Source: DAIOEK01 sp963708715 (GTDB taxonomy: Bacteria > Chloroflexota > Anaerolineae > Anaerolineales > Anaerolineaceae). From it: DNA of 64,000 nt. A program made the translations under genes and the position numbers. Shown here one piece after another: positions 44,353-53,299 of the stretch (the stretch's first letter is position 1; the number at the start of each line of letters is the position of its first letter). Location of the stretch: the NCBI GenBank assembly GCA_963708715.1, contig CAVPSU010000001.1, positions 1,178,001 to 1,242,000 of the forward strand, given 5' to 3'. The notes below the pieces were generated by a model that did not search any database, was not told the origin of the DNA, and saw nothing but the letters and a program-made list of their open reading frames with translations.

Positions 44353-46026
44353 TTACGGTAGCCGGTTGACGCACCCAAAACGGGAAAGCGTTTCCAACCC
44401 GGCGGAAATATCATCCACAGACAGCTGAGGGCTAACTTCGAGTGTTCGATACACCGAATCTGTCAGGTATCTTGCGACCATTCTAAAATCAACCTCACCA
44501 GCTCCTGGCTTTTGGTGGTCGGAAATTCCAATAACATCATGCAAATGTACTCCAACCATCCGGTTTCCGTACCTTTGCAACCAGGATTCATGGTTGCACA
44601 ATCCCAGCCTGTCCAGAGTTTGGGCATGACCTACATCATACTGGAATCCAAACCATTCTTCATCAGTCAAGGCGAGCAAGACTTCCATCTCGTCCAGCAC
44701 CGGGATGTCATAATACCGATACCGATTTTCCAGCCCAATTGAAAGACCCAGAGGTCGGGTGTATTCGATGATCTCCTTCAAGCTTCGGACCACTGCATCC
44801 AGGTGCGGTTCAGCATGTCTCTTGCGATCTGCGATCAGAGATTCTTTCAGGGTAAGATACTCTTGGGAATGGCTTTCACCTGAACGAAATAATTTCCGAA
44901 GTTTACGGTCCATTTGGGTGTCTGCCACAATGGACCCAGGGTGTAGGACCACCATCCTGGCGTGTAAAGCGACAGCTTTGTCGATCGTTCTGGTCGCGAT
45001 TGCCACCCCCTGCTTTCGGCAATCCTCATCGAGGGAGGAGATCAACCAATCTTTCCCCTTCTGGTCATCCAAAGAGAGTTCAGCCGGGCAGGGATCGTGC
45101 AAGCTTCCGATTCGATACTGGCTAAAGTCGATCAGCTCAAATAACTCGGGGGAAATCTGATGGTTCAATTCGAATCGGGCAAAACCGATCGATCGGGCGA
45201 CCTTAAAGGTCTCGGCAAATGGAATGGTCTGATTGATATTCCACATGGTAGAAAGCGCGACATCAAACAAAACGGGGGAAACCGATCCCATGTCATTCGC
45301 ATCTGAAACTGAAATTTCCGGGTATAAGTCAAGCAAATCGCTCAACTTGTCAATTGTATGATCAGGTAATAGAGCAGTTGGAAACGCTTTTCCTTCGGAT
45401 TCTTCGGCTTGAATTAACACGATTTCACCAACGCCTGCTTCGCGCGATCCGATCACATCGCGCGAGAAGCTATTCCCTACATATGCGCATTGTTGGATGG
45501 GCGTCTGTATCTCTTCCGCTGCCTTGTAAAAGATAGCAGGGTGTGGCTTCTTGAGTCCGAAAGAATTTGATAGCACTACCACCGATAAGTACTGATCCAA
45601 AGCGTTTTCTTTGATAAATTGCTGTACTTCCAATGAGCTGGTGTTATTGCTTAATATACCAAGTCTATAGCCGCGGCGGAATAATTCGCTTAAAGTTGAA
45701 CTTGCGTCATCGCGTCCACTTTTGTCTCCCCGTGAGGATTTCCATAAATAATTACATTTAACTGCGTTATTTCTAACAAACTCTCGCGGAAAATCTGGAA
45801 GCATAAACCTAATCCAAAGGTCTTCTTCTGTAAGTTCAATCAGGGTTTTTTCATTCCACTTTTTGTAAGATTCTTCACGTTTTGTCAACATATCGACAAA
45901 ATCCTGCCTGGAAGAATGTAGATGTAGCAAATCCATCAATTCTTGAATGATGATCGAGTTACGCCCAATAATTTTAGTTGTGTACCGGAGTGTTCCTCCA
46001 ATATCAAAGAAAATCGCCTTAATCAT
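44353..46026 (-). CDS. HAD phosphatase fused to a TIM-barrel sugar isomerase/epimerase
   Basis: Residues 1-230 are a HAD hydrolase with nucleophile Asp8 in FFDIGGT. They include ILSNNTS (motif II), KKPHPAIF (motif III Lys) and YVGNSFSRDVIG (motif IV). Residues about 258-550 are a xylose-isomerase-like/AP endonuclease 2 barrel (RFELNHQIS, VVLHPGSI, IGLENRYRYY, GFQYDVGHAQTLD, GVHLHDVIG) with the metal-ligand Glu, Asp and His pattern. I do not know a described protein with this fusion. It implies that a phosphorylated sugar or inositol is dephosphorylated and then isomerised, epimerised or dehydrated. Its start overlaps the tandem-HAD gene by eight bases. Confidence 0.85.
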   Translation of the reverse strand: MIKAIFFDIGGTLRYTTKIIGRNSIIIQELMDLLHLHSSRQDFVDMLTKREESYKKWNEKTLIELTEEDLWIRFMLPDFPREFVRNNAVKCNYLWKSSRGDKSGRDDASSTLSELFRRGYRLGILSNNTSSLEVQQFIKENALDQYLSVVVLSNSFGLKKPHPAIFYKAAEEIQTPIQQCAYVGNSFSRDVIGSREAGVGEIVLIQAEESEGKAFPTALLPDHTIDKLSDLLDLYPEISVSDANDMGSVSPVLFDVALSTMWNINQTIPFAETFKVARSIGFARFELNHQISPELFELIDFSQYRIGSLHDPCPAELSLDDQKGKDWLISSLDEDCRKQGVAIATRTIDKAVALHARMVVLHPGSIVADTQMDRKLRKLFRSGESHSQEYLTLKESLIADRKRHAEPHLDAVVRSLKEIIEYTRPLGLSIGLENRYRYYDIPVLDEMEVLLALTDEEWFGFQYDVGHAQTLDRLGLCNHESWLQRYGNRMVGVHLHDVIGISDHQKPGAGEVDFRMVARYLTDSVYRTLEVSPQLSVDDISAGLETLSRFGCVNRLP

Positions 46027-47491
46027 GGCTAATCCGAAGTTCTACTTCACCAGAATTGGTGAGGATAGGCAATTGTAATAGATCGCTGAACTTCTCTATG
46101 TAGATATCAGCCGGAGCGTCTTTGTCAAAATTAAATGCGATCGTTTTCATTCCAAAATCACGGGCACCTCTCAGCTCCGAGGTTTTATGCCCTATGAAGA
46201 TGCTATCTTCAGGTCTTAAACCAATTTGTTGAACCGCTTCCTGATAGATCCGTGGCGATGGCTTTCGAACGCGAATTTCTCTTGAGCTGACAACCGTATC
46301 CCAGATATGACCGAACCCGTGTTCTTCAAACCAACCCAATTTAATATGGATGGGTAATGCAGTATCGGTGATAATTCCGAGGATATATCCCTTTTCCTTC
46401 AATTTTAATAAGGTCTCTTTCACTCCATCCAAAATCTCCACGGTGAGATCATCTTGATTCATTGCCTGCACACCTTGTGCAACCAATTCAGGCTCTTCGA
46501 TTCCATATAACTTGATAATTTCCTTATAGTATTCGTGCCGGCAGATCTTGTCTTCAAATGCCATGGATTTGAGCCGGGCTCTCTCTTTTTCCAGATCAGG
46601 GTGGGGGTGTGTTACCTTATTCTTAAGAAACTTCTTTAAATTTTTCCCGGAATTGGGACGATGGTAAAGAATATCACCTGCATCAAAGAAAAGAGCTTTA
46701 TAAGGTGAGGAAGCAGCTTTTTGCGGTTTCCTTTTCTCTGCTGAGAGTGCCTCGTCAATTATAGGGAGGAGCTCCGTCATGGAATGGATGACCGCGTCTG
46801 GGGTGGCTCCCTCGTCGAGTTCGCCATTCCCGTATAGATGGATGATTTGAATCGCCAGTTTGAAACCAGCCCTCCTCGCGCCGAGAATATCACGATTTAC
46901 TTTATCGCCGACATAAACACAAGATCCAGTTGGCACTTTTGCCATTCGTGCAGCATAGTAGAAAATGGATGGATCTGGTTTTCGGCGGCCATATTCAGAA
47001 GATAGGACAATCGGATCAAAATAATCGAATATTCCGTATTCCTTAAGGTTGCCGGGAACTTGTTGACGACTCTGGGTATTACTGATACAGCCGATTCGAA
47101 GACCTTTTCTGGTGAGTGATTCAAGCACTGCCGGAATTTCCGGCCTCATTTTTCGGACATAATACCTGGTTTCATACAGGTATGTCAGCTCTTCCGCGAT
47201 AGGAGAAAGGGCATTTTCTGAGATCGAGAGGTCTTTGAATACAACTTTATTCCAAATCTCTTTAGGATTCAGCTCTATCATAGATTCGCGATTCCATTTA
47301 TGGTACGCGTCCATACCTTGCGTAACCGTATCGGCAAGTTCTTCGTCACTAAGGGAAAGCTGAATTCCGCTTTTTTGAAGACAATCGCGAAGTAGTGGGG
47401 CATTCTGGATACGTAACTCACGAGTATATTGATAACTCTGAATTGTTCCACCCATATCGAAGAATACGATTTGGATTGTCAAATTAGTCAT
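46019..47491 (-). CDS. Tandem HAD-family hydrolase (two HAD domains)
   Basis: The first HAD domain (about 1-235) has Asp12 in FFDMGGT, CISNTQS, RRKPDPSIF and YVGDKVNRDILG. The second (about 260-485) has LFFDAGDILY, GIITDTALP, RVRKPSPRIY and FIGHKTSELRGA. In the second, several acidic residues are replaced (GHK in place of GDS), so it may be less active. The two halves are only distantly similar. Both belong to the haloacid-dehalogenase subfamily I phosphatases. It is directly coupled to the HAD-TIM fusion gene and follows the ABC transporter, so it probably dephosphorylates the imported substrate. The start is uncertain (ATG at 47491 or TTG two codons earlier). Confidence 0.82.
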   Translation of the reverse strand: MTNLTIQIVFFDMGGTIQSYQYTRELRIQNAPLLRDCLQKSGIQLSLSDEELADTVTQGMDAYHKWNRESMIELNPKEIWNKVVFKDLSISENALSPIAEELTYLYETRYYVRKMRPEIPAVLESLTRKGLRIGCISNTQSRQQVPGNLKEYGIFDYFDPIVLSSEYGRRKPDPSIFYYAARMAKVPTGSCVYVGDKVNRDILGARRAGFKLAIQIIHLYGNGELDEGATPDAVIHSMTELLPIIDEALSAEKRKPQKAASSPYKALFFDAGDILYHRPNSGKNLKKFLKNKVTHPHPDLEKERARLKSMAFEDKICRHEYYKEIIKLYGIEEPELVAQGVQAMNQDDLTVEILDGVKETLLKLKEKGYILGIITDTALPIHIKLGWFEEHGFGHIWDTVVSSREIRVRKPSPRIYQEAVQQIGLRPEDSIFIGHKTSELRGARDFGMKTIAFNFDKDAPADIYIEKFSDLLQLPILTNSGEVELRISHD

Positions 47492-47586
47492 CTCCAAAAA
47501 TTAGTACCAAAATAATGGATCTGTGCGGGTAAATTGCATATTCTTCACGAGAACTTATATAGTGGAAATTGTTTTACATATCAGGT

Positions 47587-47621
47587 CTGTGGACATGGAC
47601 CATGTGTATCCATGTCCACAG
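47587..47621 (-). repeat. Intergenic hairpin after the binding-protein gene
   Basis: A 13-bp perfect stem (CTGTGGACATGGA/TCCATGTCCACAG) with a nine-base loop lies 28 bases after the binding-protein stop and before the HAD genes. It has no T-run on the minus strand. As in the xyl operon, it probably stabilises binding-protein mRNA or partly attenuates downstream expression. Confidence 0.6.
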
Positions 47622-47648
47622 GCTTCATTCGATCAAGAATCTTCGAAG

Positions 47649-48935
47649 TTAGTCTTCGGCTGGTGGAGCAAGTAATTCAACAGCGAAAAAGTCACGTACG
47701 ATGCTATTATTAGCCCACGCATAAGCATCATCGCTTGGCCACAGGTTATACGTTCCAAATGGCGGCATACCTTCGGCGATGGGAAGCCCTTCAGCGGCAG
47801 GATAAATGCCGATAGCGGTCCACGGCTTCATCCCTTCAGCCGAGAGCATAAATTTGATGAATAATTTGGCCGCATTCGGGTGAGGTGCTTTGTTTGCAAT
47901 GGCTAAATAACCAGATTTCATGATTCCAGCTGCTGGTTTGATATCCAGGCAGGGTGCCATGGCTAATTCACCATCCATCGTGGTCTCATAGCTATCCCAA
48001 CCAGTGAATCCGTATCCGGGTTCCACTGCTTTGTCCATACCCAGAGAAGCATACGCCTCGTCAACCTCATCACCACCGGGTTCCAGGATTGGTTTATTCT
48101 GGGCTAATTTGCGGATGAATAGATAACCGGCGTTCTCTGGAGCAACACCAAAGGAATCTGGGGCGGCAGCAGGGTCAGTGGTCCATTCCTTACCGTAGAA
48201 TTCCTGGTAAGCCGCAGCCATTTCATCGGCATGTTCGACTATAAGGGTGAATTTAGCCGTCGTGCTTGGATCAGACAGCGGATTCTCAATGAACACTTTT
48301 CCCATCAAGTCAGGCTCGGTCAATTGCCACCAGTTGGTGAGTGGGCAGCCTTCCGGATGGACTTCCTGGTTATATCCCCAAACATCGATCGAGTGGCGGG
48401 AAATAGCGAAAGGTCGTTCTGGAGTGACCTCGGGTTCTACAACACCTGGGGGCATGTATGACCAGATCCATTGATTTGGATGGAATTGACCATAGAGGAT
48501 GTGTCCATCGCTATTGAACCAGACATCTCCAACCACATTGCCGGCCTGTTGTTCAGCCTGCATCTTGGTTGTGATGCCATCAGTGTCGCCACAATCCAGT
48601 TTAATGTCAGGATACAGGGCAGCCCAAGGTTCTGCCAACTTCGCAACTTTGGATGAGTTGGCATATACGCAAACAGATCCTTCCTTTTTCGCGGCAGCTT
48701 CCACTGCAGCCCAATCTTCGGTAGCAGGTTGGAATGGTCCGACGCCATTGTCTTTCGCCCATTGTTCGGCGTCAGTTAATGGTGCCTCAGCTGGCGCTGC
48801 AGGTGCGGCAGGGGCGGCAGGTGCGGCTGGCGCTGCAGGAGCGGCAGGTGCTTCGGGTGCCGCGGGGGGCGGGGCACAAGCGGCAAGGAAGCTCAATAGG
48901 ATAACAACTGTTACAAGTCTAAAGATCGCTTTCAT
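47649..48935 (-). CDS. Ferric/phospho-sugar-type ABC substrate-binding lipoprotein
   Basis: A signal peptide ends in the lipobox LAAC (Cys20) and is followed by an Ala-Pro repeat linker, then a family 1 type binding fold (AAKKEGSVCVYANSSKVAKL; NPLSDPSTTAKFTLIVEHAD; NKAPHPNAAKLFIKFMLSAE). This group includes ferric-ion, 2-aminoethylphosphonate and AfuA-type sugar-phosphate binders. No clustered Tyr residues typical of FbpA iron ligands are obvious. Cotranscription with HAD phosphatases and opposite iol genes argues for a phosphorylated polyol ligand. AGGAGG precedes the start. Confidence 0.88.
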   Translation of the reverse strand: MKAIFRLVTVVILLSFLAACAPPPAAPEAPAAPAAPAAPAAPAAPAAPAEAPLTDAEQWAKDNGVGPFQPATEDWAAVEAAAKKEGSVCVYANSSKVAKLAEPWAALYPDIKLDCGDTDGITTKMQAEQQAGNVVGDVWFNSDGHILYGQFHPNQWIWSYMPPGVVEPEVTPERPFAISRHSIDVWGYNQEVHPEGCPLTNWWQLTEPDLMGKVFIENPLSDPSTTAKFTLIVEHADEMAAAYQEFYGKEWTTDPAAAPDSFGVAPENAGYLFIRKLAQNKPILEPGGDEVDEAYASLGMDKAVEPGYGFTGWDSYETTMDGELAMAPCLDIKPAAGIMKSGYLAIANKAPHPNAAKLFIKFMLSAEGMKPWTAIGIYPAAEGLPIAEGMPPFGTYNLWPSDDAYAWANNSIVRDFFAVELLAPPAED

Positions 48936-49088
48936 TTCTTCCTCCTGAATATGATTAGGAAACAGAAATTGGCAAAAACAACGGTATTCACTCCAACGTT
49001 ATTCCATCTTCCTCCTTCTGGTTGTATTTTCCTTACAATAATCCCTGGAATTCAAATCGCGGTTATCTTGTTTGGTTTTGCTGCCTTA

Positions 49089-50168
49089 TTACACGAGCAG
49101 ATTCCCGCTCTCTTTGTCATATAGATTCAGTGTTTTTGGTTCGAATTTTAACCAGATCTTATCGTCCATTTTGATATCACTGATACCCATGACCTTGATG
49201 GTAACTTCCAAATTTTCCTGAAGAGCAACGATGGTAGTATCTGCCCCTGAAGGAAGAACAGAATAAGCCCTGAATTCAAAGGCGTCGGGGTTGGCTGTTG
49301 ACGATATTGTGATATCCTCAGGTCGCACCCCGACGACCACTTTTCCATTCGCATTGTGAGTATTGGTGTGAAGCTTGAAATTTCCCAGATCAACAATATC
49401 CGCTTTGGTTACTTCGCCTTCCAGCAAGTTTACCTTGGGGTTGCCGATGAAGTCCGCGACGAAAAGATTGGCAGGATAATGGTATACGCGGTCCGGAATA
49501 TCCAATTGTTGAATTACCCCTTCCCGCATAACGGCAATCTTCGTAGACATGGTCAACGCCTCCACTTGATCATGGGTCACATAGATCGTGGTTGCACCGG
49601 ATGAATGGTGGAGACGTTTTATCTCAGAACGCATGTCCATACGAAGGCGGGCATCCAGATTCGAGAGCGGCTCATCCATGAGAAATACTTTGGGGCGATA
49701 AGCCAGCATACGCGCCAATGCAATTCGTTGCTGCTGTCCTCCACTCATCTCACGCGGGTAGCGGTCTTCATATCCTTCCATTTTTACTTCCGCTAAAGAC
49801 TCTTTGACCCGTTTTTGCATCTCCTCTTTGCCCATTTTTTGAATCTCGAGTGCAAAAGTGAGATTCTTATCTACTTTCATATGAGGCCACAAGGCATAGT
49901 TTTGGAAGACCAGTCCCAGGTCTCGTTTTCCAGAGGGGAGTGAGATGCCTTTTTCGTATGAAAAAACCAGCTTATCCCCGATATAAATCTCTCCACCATC
50001 GGGGTCTTCCAATCCTGCGACACAGCGTAAAAGGGTGGTCTTCCCACAACCCGAGGGACCGAGAAGGGTCAAAAACGATCCTGCATCAATATCGAGACTG
50101 ACATTGCTGACCGCAGCGGTTTTACCAAAATGTTTGCTAAGATTTTTTATAGTGATTGTTGTCGCCAT
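49089..50168 (-). CDS. ABC transporter ATP-binding protein (FbpC/PotA/AfuC type)
   Basis: A 359-residue ATPase. Walker A GPSGCGKTT is at 37-45, the signature MSGGQQQR at 141-148 and Walker B VFLMDEP at 161-167. The switch His lies in IYVTHDQVEALTM. A C-terminal TOBE-like regulatory domain spans about 240-359 (VVGVRPEDI). It powers the two-domain permease encoded 11 bases upstream. The architecture is that of iron, spermidine and sugar-phosphate importers. Confidence 0.93.
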   Translation of the reverse strand: MATTITIKNLSKHFGKTAAVSNVSLDIDAGSFLTLLGPSGCGKTTLLRCVAGLEDPDGGEIYIGDKLVFSYEKGISLPSGKRDLGLVFQNYALWPHMKVDKNLTFALEIQKMGKEEMQKRVKESLAEVKMEGYEDRYPREMSGGQQQRIALARMLAYRPKVFLMDEPLSNLDARLRMDMRSEIKRLHHSSGATTIYVTHDQVEALTMSTKIAVMREGVIQQLDIPDRVYHYPANLFVADFIGNPKVNLLEGEVTKADIVDLGNFKLHTNTHNANGKVVVGVRPEDITISSTANPDAFEFRAYSVLPSGADTTIVALQENLEVTIKVMGISDIKMDDKIWLKFEPKTLNLYDKESGNLLV

Positions 50169-50179
50169 GATTCGCTCTC

Positions 50180-52018
50180 CTACATTCCCAGACCTTTTTT
50201 AAGACTACCGCCCCGGCTGAACTTTCCAATCAAGAAATTTCCAACTGCCACAATGGCAATCAGAATCAATATGACTGCATTTGCCATCTGATCGCTTCCA
50301 TTTTCTGTGTAAAACATGGTCTGACTCGCCAATAGCTGAGTAGCTGGTGTTACCAGAAGTATGATCAGAGAGAGCTCACGCATCGTCGTGATGAACGTCA
50401 ATAGAAAACCGGACGTAAAACCACTGGTGGTCAAGGGAAAGATGATTCGCCTGAACCGTTCCCACGAGTTGGCACCCGCGACCTGACCGGCTTCCTCCAA
50501 TTCACGGCCGACTTGCATCATCGCCGAGACTCCTGACCGCGAGGAATATGGGAGATGTTTTGCAACTGAAACGATCACCAGCAATGCGAAAGTGCCGTAT
50601 AGAGGTGGGAAGGGTCCCAATTTTCTTGCGAACATGGCTATATATACGGCGCCGAAGGCAATTCCGGGTATGACGTAAGGGATATATGCCAGCTGCTCGA
50701 CCAATTTTGAAAGTCGCGTACCCCTGCCTTTGACAATGGCGTAACCAAGTATCACGCCCAATAAGGCTGTAAAAAATGCGGTAAACAGAGAAAGTCGAAT
50801 GGAGTTCCAGGCGGATGAATAGATCTTGGGATTGCGCAGCACACCCGGTTCCCCATGGTTATATATCGTATCTCCTAGTCCAACCCAGTGCTGCAGGGTG
50901 AGATTGTTCAGACTATAGTTCCCATCCGTTAACATGACCGTTGAATAGATGAGAAGTCCTAATGGAAGTGCGATAACCAGCACCTGGAAAATGATTGCGG
51001 AAATGAAGATTGTTCGCTTGGCATTTCCCAGTTTACTCAACTGGGCTACGAAACCACGTCCGCCAATTGTTTCGTAACTTTTCCGGGTGCCCACCATCTT
51101 CTGATTTAATGTGATCGTCACGATCGCAAACAAGATCAGAACGATAGCCAGGACAAAAGCATCTGCTTTGTCTCCAATCCCAAGGCTTCCTCGCAGCATG
51201 GTGGCAAGCACATAATAATTTACCGGAGTACCTAAAATATTCGGTCCGCCAAAAGTCCCCAACACCTTGGAGAAGGTCATGATCACGCCGGATAGGACCG
51301 CCGGCAACACGAGTGGAAAGGTGATTTTCCTCAAGATCCGCCAGCGGTTAGCCCCCATCAGACCGCCTGCCTCTTCCAGATTTGAATCGATGGACATCAA
51401 CGCAGCGGATACGAACAGGAAAAAGAAGGTGTAATAATGCAGCGCGCTGCAAATAATGATTGGCACAGGACCATAGGAAAGCCAATCCGGGGGAGCCTGT
51501 CCAACAATAAACTCGAAGAATCCTGGAGTACCTCCTGATAGCCGGTTTTTAAAGAGGACAACCCAGGCTTGAGCCAGTGTCCAGGAAGGCATGATATATG
51601 GAATTACCGCAAGTTGATTAATGATCTTTCTGCCTGGCATGTCTGTTCGAACAACCAACCAGGCAAGTGATCCCCCTATCAGTAGGGCAAGCAATGTCGC
51701 TCCGATGGCAACTGTCATCGAATGCTGCAATGGGGCGTAGGTATAGATTTGACTTAACCTGCCCGTCAGCATCCTGACATAATGGAAAATTGTAAATTTG
51801 CCTTCTACAGAGCCGGGATATCGAGGAATATCAGTTGGTCCCCACGTTAGAGTCGTTGCGACCAATTGATAAAGCGGGATGACGACCATGACGATCATCA
51901 CGGCCAGCATGATCAAAGACAGGACAACTCTTGCAGTGGTTAGCCAACGGAAAAATCGGTGGATTGAAGCTATCAAATGTTCTGTTGTTTTCGATTGGTC
52001 CTTGCTGGATAAAGCCAT
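50180..52018 (-). CDS. Fused two-domain ABC transporter permease (FbpB/AfuB type)
   Basis: A 612-residue protein with about 12 membrane segments and two permease domains. Each carries its own EAA loop (EAGGLMGANRWRILRKITFP and EAGQVAGANSWERFRRIIFP). This duplicated arrangement is characteristic of FbpB/ThiP/AfuB permeases that act without a second permease gene. A second promoter (TTGATA-16-TATAAA) lies about 95 bases upstream. AGGAG precedes the ATG. Together with the ATPase and lipoprotein it forms a complete importer. Confidence 0.92.
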   Translation of the reverse strand: MALSSKDQSKTTEHLIASIHRFFRWLTTARVVLSLIMLAVMIVMVVIPLYQLVATTLTWGPTDIPRYPGSVEGKFTIFHYVRMLTGRLSQIYTYAPLQHSMTVAIGATLLALLIGGSLAWLVVRTDMPGRKIINQLAVIPYIMPSWTLAQAWVVLFKNRLSGGTPGFFEFIVGQAPPDWLSYGPVPIIICSALHYYTFFFLFVSAALMSIDSNLEEAGGLMGANRWRILRKITFPLVLPAVLSGVIMTFSKVLGTFGGPNILGTPVNYYVLATMLRGSLGIGDKADAFVLAIVLILFAIVTITLNQKMVGTRKSYETIGGRGFVAQLSKLGNAKRTIFISAIIFQVLVIALPLGLLIYSTVMLTDGNYSLNNLTLQHWVGLGDTIYNHGEPGVLRNPKIYSSAWNSIRLSLFTAFFTALLGVILGYAIVKGRGTRLSKLVEQLAYIPYVIPGIAFGAVYIAMFARKLGPFPPLYGTFALLVIVSVAKHLPYSSRSGVSAMMQVGRELEEAGQVAGANSWERFRRIIFPLTTSGFTSGFLLTFITTMRELSLIILLVTPATQLLASQTMFYTENGSDQMANAVILILIAIVAVGNFLIGKFSRGGSLKKGLGM

Positions 52019-52105
52019 TTAATTTCTCCTCATCTCAACCAATGTCAGATGTTTGACAAAGTTAAGAATCAACTTCTTTGCGGGGAAAATGTATCCTGAA
52101 ACAGA

Positions 52106-52133
52106 TTTATACAAAACAGGCCATGTATATCAA
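52106..52133 (-). promoter_or_regulatory. Putative promoter of the transporter/HAD arm
   Basis: On the minus strand TTGATA (-35) and TATAAA (-10) are 16 bases apart in the 152-base gap between the regulator stop and the permease start. It would allow transporter expression separately from the regulator. Confidence 0.5.
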
Positions 52134-52170
52134 AAATTGTTTTAATCCACCTCCAATGAATTTTTTTCGA

Positions 52171-53052
52171 TTAGACGTCTTTTCCGTTCTGCTTTTTCAG
52201 TCTCTCGCGGAGCATGTCTAGTCGGTCGAGAGTAGGCATCACCTTTTCCTGTACCTGACTGGCTACTGAGAGTAATAATGTATTGATTATGGTCATTGGG
52301 ACTACCAGCGAATGGAATTCTGAGACTGGACCACGGTCGGCAGCAAGTACAACATCCGCCTTGTCACCGACAATTGAACCCAGGGTATCGGTCAATAAGA
52401 TGATCTTGCAACCGACTTCCCGTGCATAATCCATCACAAGGGTCATGGTCGGATTAACATCAAAGAAACCGATCAAAAATAAAACGTCATCCGGACCCAT
52501 GATCAAAAGGTTCTCCAATACTTCCCTCCCCGATTGGGTCAGTGTGATAACCACTTTTCCAGATCTTTTGAGCCTGAGTTCCAATAAATCGACTAAAGTA
52601 ATAGAAGGTCCGAGTCCAAAGACATATACTCGCTCCCGTTCAGTCAATAATGTCACTGCTTGATGGATCTGTTTTCGGTCTACAGTTTCCAGAGCCTGGG
52701 TTAGATAATCGATCTCACTGACGGTAAGCCGTTCGAAGATATCACCTGCCTGTCGGAGGTCGTCCAATTTCGAACGCAAACGGGATGAATGTGTGATGCG
52801 TTTTCGAAAATTGTTTTGTAATTCTTCCCGTAAAGATGGATAAGATCCAAACCCCATATTTCTGGCGAACCGTACAACCGTGGCTTCGCTTACTGCCAAC
52901 CGGTCTGCTACTTCTGCGGCCGATAGGAAGGCACAATCATCCAGGTTTTTTCGAAGATAGGTGGCAATTCGCTTTTCACTTTTAGTTAATTCAGGAAACC
53001 GGAGAGAGACCAATTGGATAAAATCGTGAGATGGGTTTTCGACATTTGCTAC
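52171..53052 (-). CDS. MurR/RpiR family regulator with SIS domain
   Basis: About 293 residues. The N-terminal HTH_6 (LTKSEKRIATYLRKN and EVADRLAVSEATVVRFARNM) binds DNA. The C-terminal SIS domain (about 115-245, RVYVFGLGPSITLVDLLELR, LFLIGFFDVNP) normally senses a phosphorylated sugar. I start it at the ATG at 53052 with GGAGG upstream. It sits between the two divergent arms of the inositol-type locus, and a palindrome at its own presumed transcription start suggests autoregulation. A phospho-sugar or inositol-phosphate effector would match the locus. Confidence 0.9.
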   Translation of the reverse strand, partial: VANVENPSHDFIQLVSLRFPELTKSEKRIATYLRKNLDDCAFLSAAEVADRLAVSEATVVRFARNMGFGSYPSLREELQNNFRKRITHSSRLRSKLDDLRQAGDIFERLTVSEIDYLTQALETVDRKQIHQAVTLLTERERVYVFGLGPSITLVDLLELRLKRSGKVVITLTQSGREVLENLLIMGPDDVLFLIGFFDVNPTMTLVMDYAREVGCKIILLTDTLGSIVGDKADVVLAADRGPVSEFHSLVVPMTIINTLLLSVASQVQEKVMPTLDRLDMLRERLKKQNGKDV

Positions 53053-53102
53053 CATAGGGTCCTCCCGAGAAGCTGTAACCCAACCAATCACTGTATACAT
53101 AC

Positions 53103-53117
53103 TTGCAATAATTGCAA
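53103..53117. promoter_or_regulatory. Palindromic operator, probably for the RpiR regulator
   Basis: TTGCAAT-A-ATTGCAA is a perfect 15-base palindrome with a single central base, lying just downstream of the regulator's -10 box. Related half-sites occur nearby (TCTTGCA at 53131-53137, TGCAAGA at 53169-53175), so both divergent promoters could be contacted. Confidence 0.65.
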
Positions 53118-53125
53118 TTTGTGTA

Positions 53126-53153
53126 ATTATTCTTGCATTTGAAAATGATACAA
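53126..53153 (-). promoter_or_regulatory. Putative promoter of the RpiR regulator
   Basis: On the minus strand TTGTAT and AATAAT are 16 bases apart, placing the start point at the edge of the TTGCAAT palindrome. Confidence 0.5.
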
Positions 53154-53191
53154 CATATTTAACTTTTTTGCAAGATATCTTTCATTTCGGC

Positions 53192-53220
53192 TTGACTTTA
53201 TACCCCGTTTTTGATACGAT
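53192..53220 (+). promoter_or_regulatory. Promoter of the iol arm
   Basis: TTGACT (-35, five of six consensus) and TACGAT (-10) are separated by 17 bases, about 80 bases upstream of the transaldolase-family start. The TGCAAGA half-site lies just upstream of the -35. Confidence 0.6.
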
Positions 53221-53299
53221 TCGGATATAATTGGTGCTAACGTGTGCATAGCGCGCAGCTAGCTGTAACTTCCCCGAAAACACATGTCAAGGAGTCTAA

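Noticed and set aside
47649..52018. Plain annotation of the ABC transporter as a ferric iron importer.
   Set aside because: The family also includes sugar-phosphate and phosphonate importers, and the phosphatase, phosphate-transport and inositol neighbours do not suggest iron.
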